NCBI GenBank assembly: GCA_052246295.1
Contig: JBQQCO010000005.1
Length of the DNA: 64,000 nucleotides
Direction: 5' to 3' (one strand)
Source: Piscibacillus sp052246295
GTDB lineage: Bacteria; Bacillota; Bacilli; Bacillales; Alkalibacillaceae
Shown here: positions 42,510 through 51,027 of the stretch, one piece after another
Layout: each line of letters starts with the position of its first letter
Numbering within the stretch: the stretch's first letter is position 1
The notes under the pieces: model-generated
Told to the model about the DNA's origin: nothing
The model's input: the letters and a program-made list of their open reading frames with translations, nothing else
Database searches by the model: none
Translations under genes and position numbers: made by a program

Positions 42510-43853
42510 TTAGTTAATCCCATAAATTTGTTCTGATTGTTGAAGTTTTTCGACCTTCTCTTCAAAACCATCACTTGCGTTGATATATACTCGGTATGTT
42601 TGATCATTTAAAACCCCTAATAATTCATAACTTAGGACTAAATCTCCTATATCATTTTCAATTACCGCTTCTCGTGTTTCCATAATTTCAATATTTGGAT
42701 TGACAACGTCTAAGGCTTCTTCTTCTGAAAGGTTTTTCGTAAAGTCTACTTCACCTCTCGTTGTTGTGTTTACAATATAATCTCTCGCGCTTAGTCCAAC
42801 GATATCACCATTATCTAAAGCTACCTTAACTTGTAAGCTATCTGGATAATAATACACACCATCATCAACTCTTACAAAACGAAACACACCAACTTTTTCA
42901 TACTGAGAACTTTCCACCACTTCTATATTGTCATATCCAATTCCATTTAGTAATTCCTTAGCTTGATTCATAGCTTCATTCAAGCTTATTTGTGCCTCAC
43001 CCATTTCACGCGTTAACATGTAAGAAATCATATTTGCCCCTTGTTGAGTAAGTTCAGCATAGCCATGAAGTTCACCAGTATCAAAGGAGACATTGTACAT
43101 TGGAATATTTGAACCTTTCCCTGTTGTTGTGATGTTCATATCAACATTTTCATCGAGTTCAAACTGTTCTGTTACAAACCCTCTTACTTCTTCTTCGTTA
43201 TATGTTTTACCATCAAACTGAATTTCTTCACCCTCAGATTTGCTATTTAAATTAAAGACACCACCATTGTCCGTGCTATTAAATTGGTCCGAGTTATCCT
43301 CAATGGTTTCTAGTCCATCCAGAATGGTGTTATCACCTGGTTCATTTGTGGCTAGTGCGACTTCTACATCCATCCACCGTAACCCTTGGTCTAAAACTTG
43401 GTGTTGTACAGTTCTTAACTCCTGTTTAATAGTACTTGAACTATCATGTAAATCGTTTAATAAACTTAACTCTTCCTCTGTCAATGGATTTTCATCAAGC
43501 CCTCTAACCGCTACACGATAGGAGAATTCACCTATATTACTTAAAAACTCTTCTGTTTTATTAAAAGGTAATAATGTTAATGGTAATTGCCCTACATCCG
43601 CTTGAGCTTCAGATGAGATTTTCCAAATTTCCGTTAACTGTGGTGATAAATTCTCAGGTGTATTCATTGCTAAGACAGTTCCGATCTTATCGTTTAGTAA
43701 ATCAATACGATAGGTTAAATCATGAAAGGCACGCTGATAGTTATTTTCTGCTTGTACTAAAACTGCATTCTTTTCTTGGTGTTCTTGATAACCATAAACT
43801 ATCGCACCTATAAACCCAATCAACATAACAATGTATAAGATCCAACGTACCAT
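42510..43853 (-). CDS. ypeB: Germination protein YpeB
   Basis: 447 aa. One N-terminal membrane helix (about 3-20), a helical region, then PepSY-like repeats in the C-terminal half (about 205-275, 290-370, 375-440). YpeB is needed to place and hold SleB in the spore; both are made in the forespore. It is 15 nt downstream of sleB, the conserved sleB-ypeB pair. The start has GAAGGAGG. Confidence 0.93.
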   Translation of the reverse strand: MVRWILYIVMLIGFIGAIVYGYQEHQEKNAVLVQAENNYQRAFHDLTYRIDLLNDKIGTVLAMNTPENLSPQLTEIWKISSEAQADVGQLPLTLLPFNKTEEFLSNIGEFSYRVAVRGLDENPLTEEELSLLNDLHDSSSTIKQELRTVQHQVLDQGLRWMDVEVALATNEPGDNTILDGLETIEDNSDQFNSTDNGGVFNLNSKSEGEEIQFDGKTYNEEEVRGFVTEQFELDENVDMNITTTGKGSNIPMYNVSFDTGELHGYAELTQQGANMISYMLTREMGEAQISLNEAMNQAKELLNGIGYDNIEVVESSQYEKVGVFRFVRVDDGVYYYPDSLQVKVALDNGDIVGLSARDYIVNTTTRGEVDFTKNLSEEEALDVVNPNIEIMETREAVIENDIGDLVLSYELLGVLNDQTYRVYINASDGFEEKVEKLQQSEQIYGIN

Positions 43854-43868
43854 TGGTTATCCTCCTTC

Positions 43869-44762
43869 CTATCTACAAAATATATGTTTTCCAATTTTCT
43901 TAATTTGTGGTCGTGACCATATCCAGTCTGAGGTGGCTGTATCTGGATTGAAGTAGTAAATAGCCCCACCTGATGGATCCCATCCATTTATCGCATCCAT
44001 TACCGCCTCTCTAGATTGTTCATCTGGTTGCATATAAAACTGTCCATCTGCCACTGCAGTAAAGGCTAATGGTTCAAAAATGATTCCCGAAATTGAATCA
44101 GGGAAGGTAGAGTCCTCTAATCGATTTAATATAACAGCTGCAACGGCTACTTGACCTGAATAAGGCTCTCCTCTTGCTTCAGAATATACTGCTTGAGCCA
44201 TTAGCTGAATGTCGTTTTGAGAAAACCCATTGGGAACATTAGTTGCCGTTGGTTCTTGGGGTTGCTCTTGCTGTTCGGCTTGACCTTCACCTTGTTGCTG
44301 ACCTTCCTGCCCTTGACCTTTCTGTTGTTGTTCAGTTTCTCCTTGACCTTGACCACCTTGTTGGGATTGCTGTTGTTCTGACCATGGGCGCTTCTGACCA
44401 CCATAGTGGGTGAACTCACGGCCCTGATTAATTTGTTCTTGTACCCATTGTTTGTCATACTCTGAAGCCTTTACTAACATGTCCTTAGTTTTTTGACCCA
44501 CAAACCCGTCCACTTCCATACCAAACTCATATTGGAAGTTTCGTACAGCCCAGTATGTGCCCCAACCAAATACACCATCGATTTTACCGTTATAAAATCC
44601 AATATACTGAAGTCTTGATTGAAGTTCTATGACGTCTTCACCAACAGCACCTTGTTGAATTACTTGATCTGTGAAAGCTTCTGACGTTGGAACTTCACTG
44701 TGTAAACCTATAGTTAATCCAATAGCTAACCCAATAGTAATTAAGATTCTTATTCTAGCCAA
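43869..44762 (-). CDS. sleB: Spore cortex-lytic enzyme SleB
   Basis: 297 aa lytic transglycosylase acting on spore cortex with muramic-lactam. A signal peptide (about 1-29) precedes a peptidoglycan-binding domain (about 32-93, GEDVIELQSRLQYIGFYNGK), then a ~55-residue Gln/Glu/Gly linker (about 118-178), and the hydrolase domain (about 185-297) with LMAQAVYSEARGEPYSGQ (catalytic Glu) and GQVAVAAVILNRL. The start is a TTG at 44762 with GGAGG ten bases away. The linker is longer and more repetitive than usual. Confidence 0.93.
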   Translation of the reverse strand: MARIRILITIGLAIGLTIGLHSEVPTSEAFTDQVIQQGAVGEDVIELQSRLQYIGFYNGKIDGVFGWGTYWAVRNFQYEFGMEVDGFVGQKTKDMLVKASEYDKQWVQEQINQGREFTHYGGQKRPWSEQQQSQQGGQGQGETEQQQKGQGQEGQQQGEGQAEQQEQPQEPTATNVPNGFSQNDIQLMAQAVYSEARGEPYSGQVAVAAVILNRLEDSTFPDSISGIIFEPLAFTAVADGQFYMQPDEQSREAVMDAINGWDPSGGAIYYFNPDTATSDWIWSRPQIKKIGKHIFCR

Positions 44763-45013
44763 TGTAGTAATTCCTCCTCATACAAACAATCTGTGCCCTA
44801 TTATCTTTTGTATTTTTATGGTTAATATTCTTACAAAATAAAAAAGCTGTCAGATTTTCAAGTGACTTTAAATAAGAAGCCTATAATTAGAGTAATTATT
44901 TATGGAGAATTCATCGATTTATAGGGGAAAATTTTAATTTATAAGGAATCTTTAAAATAATACAGAAATATTTTATTTTATTGGGAAGTTAGATCAATTT
45001 TTGGGGAAAACAA

Positions 45014-45046
45014 AAACTCGAACTAATTATCTAGTCCGAGTTTGTG
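45014..45046 (-). terminator. Terminator of ansA
   Basis: aactcg-aacta / tag-tccgagtt hairpin followed by TTTTTG on the minus strand, near the ansA stop. The remaining 44763-45013 sequence is AT-rich and shows only the SleB upstream region. Confidence 0.7.
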
Positions 45047-45051
45047 ATTAA

Positions 45052-46017
45052 TTAAAAATTATAACTTTGTACCCCTGATGCAAGCATGACAGCTAGTTTC
45101 ACTCTAGCTTTTTTACTATCGGAATCACTACCTAAAATAACACCTTGATTAATAAGGTCGTAAGCACTGCCCTCATAATCATAAGTTGGATAGACAGCAC
45201 CCTCTTCTGAAGCTGTGGTAATAACAATAATAATCCCGTCTTCTAAACATTTTTTGATCGCTGGCATCATTTTTGGTGGAACTTGCCCTCTACCTACACC
45301 TTCAATGATAATTCCTTTAGTTCCAGTCGTTCTAAGCGTTTCTAATAATGTTCCATCTGCATCAGTATAACATTTTACAATATCTACTTTTGGGAGTGGT
45401 TCCTTAACCGGATAATAATCTCTTTTAATCGGCTTTTGAAAAACTTGCACTTCATCATTATCGATAATTCCCAAATAACCGAACCCAAAAGAATTAAAGC
45501 CTTGTATATTACTAGCATGTTCTTTTTTAACATACTTAGCAGCAAAAATTCGTTCATTAAATACGACAACTGTGCCGCAATGATGTAAATCTTCACTACA
45601 TGCTGAGTATATTGCGTGTCTTAAATTGATATAAACGTCACTACCTAAATCTGAAATGGATCGTTGTGAGCCAGTGACAACCACCGGCCGATGATCTTTA
45701 ATCGTTAGATCCAAAAAGTAAGCTGTCTCTTCCAATGTATCAGTCCCATGAGTGAGGACAACACCATTGACATCTGGCTGTGCAAAGTAGAAATCAATTT
45801 TCTCTTTAAGGAGCATCCAATCTTCTGCCGTCAAATGAACGCTAGGCTTCTGGAAAGCGGAATCAACTTCAACTTGTATCTCACTTGGTAACTCGCATAA
45901 AGATGCCAACTCTTCTCCTGTCATAGCTCCGGAAGTTAATTTTCCACTATTTTCATTAGGTTTACTAGCAATAGTTCCGCCAGTTGTAAGTAATACGACT
46001 TTTTTCAAGTTGATCAC
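45052..46017 (-). CDS. ansA: L-asparaginase (type I)
   Basis: 321 aa cytoplasmic-type enzyme hydrolysing asparagine to aspartate and ammonia. The two catalytic triad motifs are VVLLTTGGTIAS (Thr) and VVLTHGTDTLEETAYFLDL (Thr-Asp). It has no signal peptide. The start is either a GTG at 46017 overlapping the ypdA stop (GTGA) or a TTG at 46008 just after GGTGATC. Together with gudB it funnels amino acids to central metabolism. In B. subtilis ansA is elsewhere with ansB. Confidence 0.93.
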   Translation of the reverse strand: MINLKKVVLLTTGGTIASKPNENSGKLTSGAMTGEELASLCELPSEIQVEVDSAFQKPSVHLTAEDWMLLKEKIDFYFAQPDVNGVVLTHGTDTLEETAYFLDLTIKDHRPVVVTGSQRSISDLGSDVYINLRHAIYSACSEDLHHCGTVVVFNERIFAAKYVKKEHASNIQGFNSFGFGYLGIIDNDEVQVFQKPIKRDYYPVKEPLPKVDIVKCYTDADGTLLETLRTTGTKGIIIEGVGRGQVPPKMMPAIKKCLEDGIIIVITTASEEGAVYPTYDYEGSAYDLINQGVILGSDSDSKKARVKLAVMLASGVQSYNF

Positions 46018-46997
46018 CGCCCTTGCTTAATAATTATATCTTCAGCGATAAGCTCACCATGATGCCTACCATTTTCAATAAATATTTCATTGTTATTATA
46101 TCCTGCTGCAATTACTCCAGCTATATAAATATTATCTACATTTGTCTCCATAGTGTGACGATCAAATTGAGGACGTCCTGTTTCATCATCAATTTGAATA
46201 CCCATTTCATTTAGGAATGAATGGTCAGGGTGATAACCTGTCATTGCGAAAATATAATCTGCATCAATCACGTGTTCTTTACCTTCAACAATCGCAATGA
46301 CTTGTTTATTTGTAATTTCTTTAACACTCGCATTAAAGTGCATATTGATCTTTTTATGGTTAACAAGTGATTCAAATAACGGTAAAATCCAAGGTTTAAC
46401 ACTAGGTGAATAGTCGGACCCTCTATATAATACCGTTACATTGGCACCAGCTTTTTCAAGTTCCAATGTAGCATCAACTGCTGAATTTTTACCTCCAATG
46501 ACCACGACGTTTTTATTAAAATAAGGATGAGCTTCTTTGAAATAATGGAAAACATGCGATAGCTCTTCTCCAGGAACCTTCAACTTATTTGGATGATCAT
46601 AATATCCTGTTGCGATGATTACATATTGAGCTTGATAGTGGTTTTCTTCACCTTTGGCTGTTATTGACTTCAATTGAAAGTAACCATTTGTTTTTTCAAT
46701 TGAATTAACTTGCTCAAAATTATTTATTCTTAATTGATTTCGTTGAGCTACAGTTCTGTAATAAGTTAATGCTTCATTCCTTACGGGTTTTTGACGCTCT
46801 GAGATAAATGGCATATTTCCTATTTCTAATTTTTCACTAGAACTGAAAAATGTTTGGTGGGTTGGATAATGATATATGGCATTTGCAACGTTTCCTTTTT
46901 CAATTAATAATGGTTCGATCCCTCTCTTCTGCAACTCAAGAGCTGCAGATAAACCACAAGGACCAGCCCCAACAATGATGACTTGTTCTTTTTGCAT
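46014..46997 (-). CDS. ypdA: Bacillithiol disulfide reductase (Bdr)
   Basis: 327 aa FAD/NADPH oxidoreductase that reduces oxidised bacillithiol. FAD site VIIVGAGPCGLSAALELQ, IIATGYYDHP, the second dinucleotide fold VVVIGGKNSAVDATLEL, and IFAMTGYHPDH. No CxxC redox pair, as expected for YpdA. The ATG at 46997 follows GGAG at five bases; a longer frame to 47036 crosses the gudB terminator and is rejected. With bshA it indicates a bacillithiol system. Confidence 0.93.
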   Translation of the reverse strand: MQKEQVIIVGAGPCGLSAALELQKRGIEPLLIEKGNVANAIYHYPTHQTFFSSSEKLEIGNMPFISERQKPVRNEALTYYRTVAQRNQLRINNFEQVNSIEKTNGYFQLKSITAKGEENHYQAQYVIIATGYYDHPNKLKVPGEELSHVFHYFKEAHPYFNKNVVVIGGKNSAVDATLELEKAGANVTVLYRGSDYSPSVKPWILPLFESLVNHKKINMHFNASVKEITNKQVIAIVEGKEHVIDADYIFAMTGYHPDHSFLNEMGIQIDDETGRPQFDRHTMETNVDNIYIAGVIAAGYNNNEIFIENGRHHGELIAEDIIIKQGR

Positions 46998-47024
46998 CTT
47001 AACTCCACTCCTAAACATACAAAA

Positions 47025-47052
47025 ATCTCCTACCAAAACTATGATAGGAGAT
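47025..47052 (-). terminator. Terminator of gudB
   Basis: atctccta / taggagat, 8-bp stem with 12-nt loop, TTTTTG on the minus strand; separates gudB from ypdA. Confidence 0.8.
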
Positions 47053-47087
47053 TGTTATTAAATAATCAAATTGAAAAACTCGTATGA

Positions 47088-48353
47088 TTAAATCCAGCCA
47101 CGGAATCTTGCCGCTTCTGTCATCTTACGAACTCCAACCATATATGCAGCTAAGCGCATATCAATTTGACGATTTTGACTTGTAGTATATACATTATTAA
47201 AGGCCTTTACTAATACTTCACGTAACTTCTCTTGTACCTCTTCTTCTTTCCAGTAGTATCCTTGATTGTTTTGTACCCATTCAAAGTAAGATACTGTAAC
47301 ACCACCGGAAGATGCGAGTACATCAGGTACAATAAGTACATCACGCTCTGTTAAGATTTTAGTTGCTTCTAAAGTCGTTGGACCATTTGCTGCCTCAACA
47401 ACAATACTTGCTTTTATGTTATGAGCATTATCTTTCGTGATTTGGTTTTCAATTGCAGCTGGTACTAAGATATCAGTATCTAGTTCTAACATCTCTTCAT
47501 TCGATATTGTATCTTCAAACAAGTTTGTTACTGTACCAAAGCTGTCACGACGATCTAATAAATAATCAATGTCTAGTCCATCTGGGTCATGTAAAGCACC
47601 TTCTGCATCTGAGATGGCAATTACCTTTGCACCCATGTCATACATAAATTTAGCTAAGAAGCTGCCCGCATTACCAAAGCCTTGTACAATTACACGTGCT
47701 CCTTTAATATCGATGCCACGTTTTTTACAAGCTTCTTCAATACAAATTGTTACACCTTTAGCTGTAGCAGACTCTCTACCATGGGATCCACCTAATACAA
47801 TAGGTTTACCTGTAATGAACCCTGGGTTATTAAATTCATCTATACGGCTGTATTCATCCATCATCCAAGCCATGATTTGTGAATTCGTAAAGACATCTGG
47901 TGCTGGAATATCTTTAGTCGGACCAACTATTTGTGAAATTGCTCGAACATATCCACGACTTAAAGCTTCTAATTCTCTAAATGACATCTTTCTTGGGTCG
48001 CAAATTATGCCACCTTTACCACCACCGTACGGTAAATCGACAATTCCAGCTTTAAGGGTCATCCAAATTGAAAGTGCACGAACTTCATTTTCTGTTACAT
48101 TTGGGTGGAAGCGAACCCCACCTTTTGTTGGACCTACTGCGTCATTGTGTTGAGCACGATAACCTGTAAAAATCTTAACTTTTCCATCATCCATACGAAC
48201 AGGTATTCTTACGATCATCATTCGAACGGGTTCTTTCATTAGTTCGTATGCTTCCTCAGGATAACCTAACTTATTTAAGGCATTTTTTATAACTTCTTGA
48301 GTTGATACTAAAACATCATTGGCTTGAGAATCTGCTTGCTTATCGGCTACCAT
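47088..48353 (-). CDS. gudB: NAD-specific glutamate dehydrogenase
   Basis: 421 aa catabolic dehydrogenase giving 2-oxoglutarate and ammonia. GGGKGGIICDP (substrate Lys), KDIPAPDVFTN, the Rossmann motif VQGFGNAGSFLAKF, and VVEAANGPTT. The active-site loop has no three-residue tandem duplication like the one that inactivates GudB in B. subtilis 168. The ATG at 48353 follows AGGAGG; the extension to 48404 is rejected. Own promoter and terminator, so monocistronic. Confidence 0.95.
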   Translation of the reverse strand: MVADKQADSQANDVLVSTQEVIKNALNKLGYPEEAYELMKEPVRMMIVRIPVRMDDGKVKIFTGYRAQHNDAVGPTKGGVRFHPNVTENEVRALSIWMTLKAGIVDLPYGGGKGGIICDPRKMSFRELEALSRGYVRAISQIVGPTKDIPAPDVFTNSQIMAWMMDEYSRIDEFNNPGFITGKPIVLGGSHGRESATAKGVTICIEEACKKRGIDIKGARVIVQGFGNAGSFLAKFMYDMGAKVIAISDAEGALHDPDGLDIDYLLDRRDSFGTVTNLFEDTISNEEMLELDTDILVPAAIENQITKDNAHNIKASIVVEAANGPTTLEATKILTERDVLIVPDVLASSGGVTVSYFEWVQNNQGYYWKEEEVQEKLREVLVKAFNNVYTTSQNRQIDMRLAAYMVGVRKMTEAARFRGWI

Positions 48354-48409
48354 GTGTTTACCTCCTATATTAAAAACAAGAAAAATAATGATTATTGCTT
48401 TCAATGACT

Positions 48410-48437
48410 AGTATACATTTTCATACCGAATATGCAA
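48410..48437 (-). promoter_or_regulatory. Sigma-A promoter of gudB
   Basis: Minus strand TTGCAT, 16-nt spacer, TATACT, about 57 nt before the gudB start. Confidence 0.55.
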
Positions 48438-48525
48438 CAAAAATCAACCATAATTTTGCCATGTTTTAATGTGATTTAGAAGCGTAAAAATTTTCATATA
48501 GTTGCTTCAATTATCGCTACTTGTA

Positions 48526-49455
48526 TTATTCCTCTATTGTTAAAGAAATAAACTTCCTTAACATGTCTTCATAACTCATATTTACAGCTTTTGCAGCATC
48601 AGGGTATAAACTAGTTGGCGTCATCCCTGGTAGGGTGTTAACTTCTAAAATAATTGGTTCATTGTCTTCATTTAGAATAAAGTCAACCCTTGAATATGTT
48701 TCACAGCCCAAAGATTGATGAGCAAGCACCGCATAATCCTGTATTTTATTAGTTAATTCGGAGTTAATTTCTGCTGGACAAATATGTTCACTTCCGTCTT
48801 CCGAATATTTTGATTCATAATCGTAGTATTCACTCTTTGGAATAATTTCAATAATTGGCAATGCTTTCTCTTGGCCTTTATTTCCGAGAACAGCACACGT
48901 CAGCTCTCTTCCTTTTACAAATTCCTCTACTAAAATTTCAAAATCATGAGTAAAAGCCAAATCAACTGCATCTTTGACCTGGCTCTCCTCATTAACAATT
49001 GTTAATCCTAAAGTTGAACCTTCTTGGTTAGGCTTAATTACGATCGGTAATGTGAATTCATTCAAGATATCTTTTTCAATAGAAGATGCATCTTGATGTT
49101 CACCATATGTTTTACCCTTTGCAACAGGCATGTTATGTCTTGCAAATATTTGTTTTGCCTTTGATTTATCCATTGCTAAAGAAGACGCTAAAACTCCAGA
49201 ACCAACATATGGAATTCCCATTAACTCTAATAGTCCTTGGACGGTTCCATCTTCTCCTTGTTTACCGTGTAATCCGATAAATACTAAATTACAACCATTA
49301 ACCTTTGACATCATCTCTGCCAATTTATTAGGATCAAAATCGATGGCTATAACATCGTGACCGATTTTCTCTAACGCTTGAATAATGCCTTTTCCTGTCG
49401 ATAAAGATACTTCACGTTCTTTTGATGTCCCGCCATATAAAACTGCCACTTTCAT
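48526..49455 (-). CDS. ddl: D-alanine--D-alanine ligase
   Basis: 309 aa ATP-grasp enzyme making the D-Ala-D-Ala dipeptide for peptidoglycan. VAVLYGGTSKEREVSLSTG, GIPYVGSGVLASSLAMDK, KPNQEGSTLGLT, and the metal-binding C-terminus ILEVNTLPGMTPTSLYP. It is of the short, DdlB-like type. The ATG at 49455 follows AGAGGTGA. The place between gudB and mecB is not its B. subtilis position. Confidence 0.95.
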   Translation of the reverse strand: MKVAVLYGGTSKEREVSLSTGKGIIQALEKIGHDVIAIDFDPNKLAEMMSKVNGCNLVFIGLHGKQGEDGTVQGLLELMGIPYVGSGVLASSLAMDKSKAKQIFARHNMPVAKGKTYGEHQDASSIEKDILNEFTLPIVIKPNQEGSTLGLTIVNEESQVKDAVDLAFTHDFEILVEEFVKGRELTCAVLGNKGQEKALPIIEIIPKSEYYDYESKYSEDGSEHICPAEINSELTNKIQDYAVLAHQSLGCETYSRVDFILNEDNEPIILEVNTLPGMTPTSLYPDAAKAVNMSYEDMLRKFISLTIEE

Positions 49456-49473
49456 TATGTTCACCTCTAAATT

Positions 49474-50049
49474 TTAGAAATACTTTACAAATATTTGTAA
49501 TGCGTTGTCTTTTGCAATTTGGTTTCCGTGTTCATTTAGGATATAAGATGTCAAAGTGCTTGGAGATGCATACTCCGATAATACAGATATTAAGTCCTGT
49601 CGAATTTTTTCAGTTAATGATCTTTCATTAATGTGTAGATAATACAGTCCATCATAAGAATAAAAACTACTCGTTAAATCATATTTGTACTGAACCCTTT
49701 TCGCCGCTTGAATCACATCTTCCAAATCATTAAATACAAATATCATCTCTTTACTCTCATCCATTGTCACTTTTAATTCAATATACTCTTCATTTTCACT
49801 CTGATCGTACTCATTCTGTGTCACAATAATAATCATACCTTGAGCTTGAAGCATATGAACCTTAACAACTAACATTCCATCTAAATCCATATTTAGTTCT
49901 TCACATGCTTCATATAACATGTCTTGGAATAATTGATTGGCTTTAGGTAAGTTGTTCCACAGATCTTCTTTTGAATAACCTCGTTCTTGCAAATCATCAT
50001 ATGTCATAAAGATTTTAAATTGGTTAACGCTTAAACGTTCTAATCTCAC
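49474..50049 (-). CDS. mecB: Adaptor protein MecB (YpbH)
   Basis: 191 aa MecA-family adaptor for the ClpC protease. MRLERLSVNQFKIFMTYDDLQERGY is the N-terminal substrate-binding part, and the C-terminal ferredoxin-like half (FNDLEDVIQAAKR, YYLHINERSLTE) contacts ClpC. Proximity to gudB and the ypb cluster points to YpbH, the MecA paralogue, rather than MecA. Start is a GTG after GGAGGTGG. Confidence 0.88.
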   Translation of the reverse strand: MRLERLSVNQFKIFMTYDDLQERGYSKEDLWNNLPKANQLFQDMLYEACEELNMDLDGMLVVKVHMLQAQGMIIIVTQNEYDQSENEEYIELKVTMDESKEMIFVFNDLEDVIQAAKRVQYKYDLTSSFYSYDGLYYLHINERSLTEKIRQDLISVLSEYASPSTLTSYILNEHGNQIAKDNALQIFVKYF

Positions 50050-50193
50050 GTAACCACCTCCACCGTCTCACTATTATCTTATGTTTTTGCCTAGCTTAAA
50101 ATTGCCTGTATTACTCAAAATAATTCGAATTGTTGTAGAATAATAATCAATTCTAGCGACAGCATAAGTTTTCCTGCTCATTAAAAATAAAAA

Positions 50194-50211
50194 AGTGGTT
50201 TAAACACCACT
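50194..50211 (-). terminator. Terminator after the recQ-ypbB operon
   Basis: agtggt / accact stem with a 6-nt loop and TTTTTTATTTTT on the minus strand, downstream of the small ypbE-like gene. Confidence 0.8.
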
Positions 50212-50234
50212 GGTCATTTAAACTAAAACTACTA

Positions 50235-50447
50235 TTATTGTAACCAATATATATAGGTGAAGGGAATAGATAAAATCAAGATAATAAATAAAAACAGTAA
50301 AGTTTTTAAAATAAAATTGCTCGTCCTTAACGGATTTAAGTTAATCGTCAGTTCTTTCTTCACCTTTTTACTTCGATGTCTCTCTTTCCTCGAGGGTAAG
50401 TTTAGCACATCCAATTCTTTATGTGATGATCTTGCACGCTCTTTCAT
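50235..50447 (-). CDS. Small single-pass membrane protein, YpbE-like N-terminus
   Basis: 70 aa: a basic cytoplasmic part with LPSRKERHRSKKVKKE, then a hydrophobic helix (about 46-67) at the very C-terminus. B. subtilis YpbE, in the equivalent place downstream of ypbD, has a similar charged N-terminus and membrane helix but continues into an extracytoplasmic LysM domain. No LysM part is present here before the terminator. Start with GGAGTG. A shortened ypbE is inferred, not shown by alignment. Confidence 0.5.
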   Translation of the reverse strand: MKERARSSHKELDVLNLPSRKERHRSKKVKKELTINLNPLRTSNFILKTLLFLFIILILSIPFTYIYWLQ

Positions 50448-50454
50448 GATGTGA

Positions 50455-51027
50455 TCACTCCCGGTTAAGTCTATAATAAATTCCTAATAGAAAATCAATT
50501 GTAAAATGGGCAGCAATAGGGACCAATAAATTATTAGTCTGCAAATATAAATACCCAATAATAAAAGATAATAACAATACAGAAATAAGTAAAACAAATT
50601 TATTTAAGTATCGAAAGTGAACTAGTGCAAATAATACGCTAGCTATTATAAACCCAAAGCTTGTTTGAATAACACCCCTAAACAATAACTCTTCAGAAAA
50701 ACTTACAACTAAGGACAGTATAAATATTTGAGGGATGCTTAATGATGTAAAAATCTTTTGGTTAATTCCACCATCGTCGTAATGCTTCTCTGGTAAAAGT
50801 TTAATAAGTATAAGGTCAATCAAAACAATTATAAGGCCTGGTAACACACCGAAAATTATAATTTGACCTAAATCCCATTTAAATAATGTTAGAAATTCTA
50901 CTAGATCATCAAATAAAAAGATTGAAAAAACTATCGCAATAGTTATGAAGATAAACTGTGATAAATATAGGTTTAATAACAGTTCACGTTTAGATAACTG
51001 TTTAATAATTTCAGCTTGCTTATTCAT
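50455..51027 (-). CDS. ypbD: CPBP-family intramembrane metalloprotease
   Basis: 190 aa with about six membrane helices. CAAX protease/bacteriocin-immunity motifs: SEELLFRGVIQ (EExxxR), FALVHFRY and AHFTIDFLLG, supplying the Glu and His residues of the active site. Substrate unknown. Its ATG overlaps the recQ stop (TAATG). Order ypbB-recQ-ypbD is that of B. subtilis. Confidence 0.88.
   Translation of the reverse strand: MNKQAEIIKQLSKRELLLNLYLSQFIFITIAIVFSIFLFDDLVEFLTLFKWDLGQIIIFGVLPGLIIVLIDLILIKLLPEKHYDDGGINQKIFTSLSIPQIFILSLVVSFSEELLFRGVIQTSFGFIIASVLFALVHFRYLNKFVLLISVLLLSFIIGYLYLQTNNLLVPIAAHFTIDFLLGIYYRLNRE

Noticed and set aside
44201..44458. 85-codon frame overlapping the sleB linker
   Set aside because: Alternative frame of the low-complexity Gln/Gly linker on the same strand; no start signal.
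47569..48153. 194-codon open frame on the plus strand inside gudB
   Set aside because: Fully antisense to a well-supported glutamate dehydrogenase. Long antisense frames over this gene are a known coding-bias artefact; no ribosome site or domain.
48354..48404. N-terminal hydrophobic extension of gudB
   Set aside because: It would look like a signal sequence, but the AGGAGG site and family start lie at the ATG at 48353, and the extension covers the leader.
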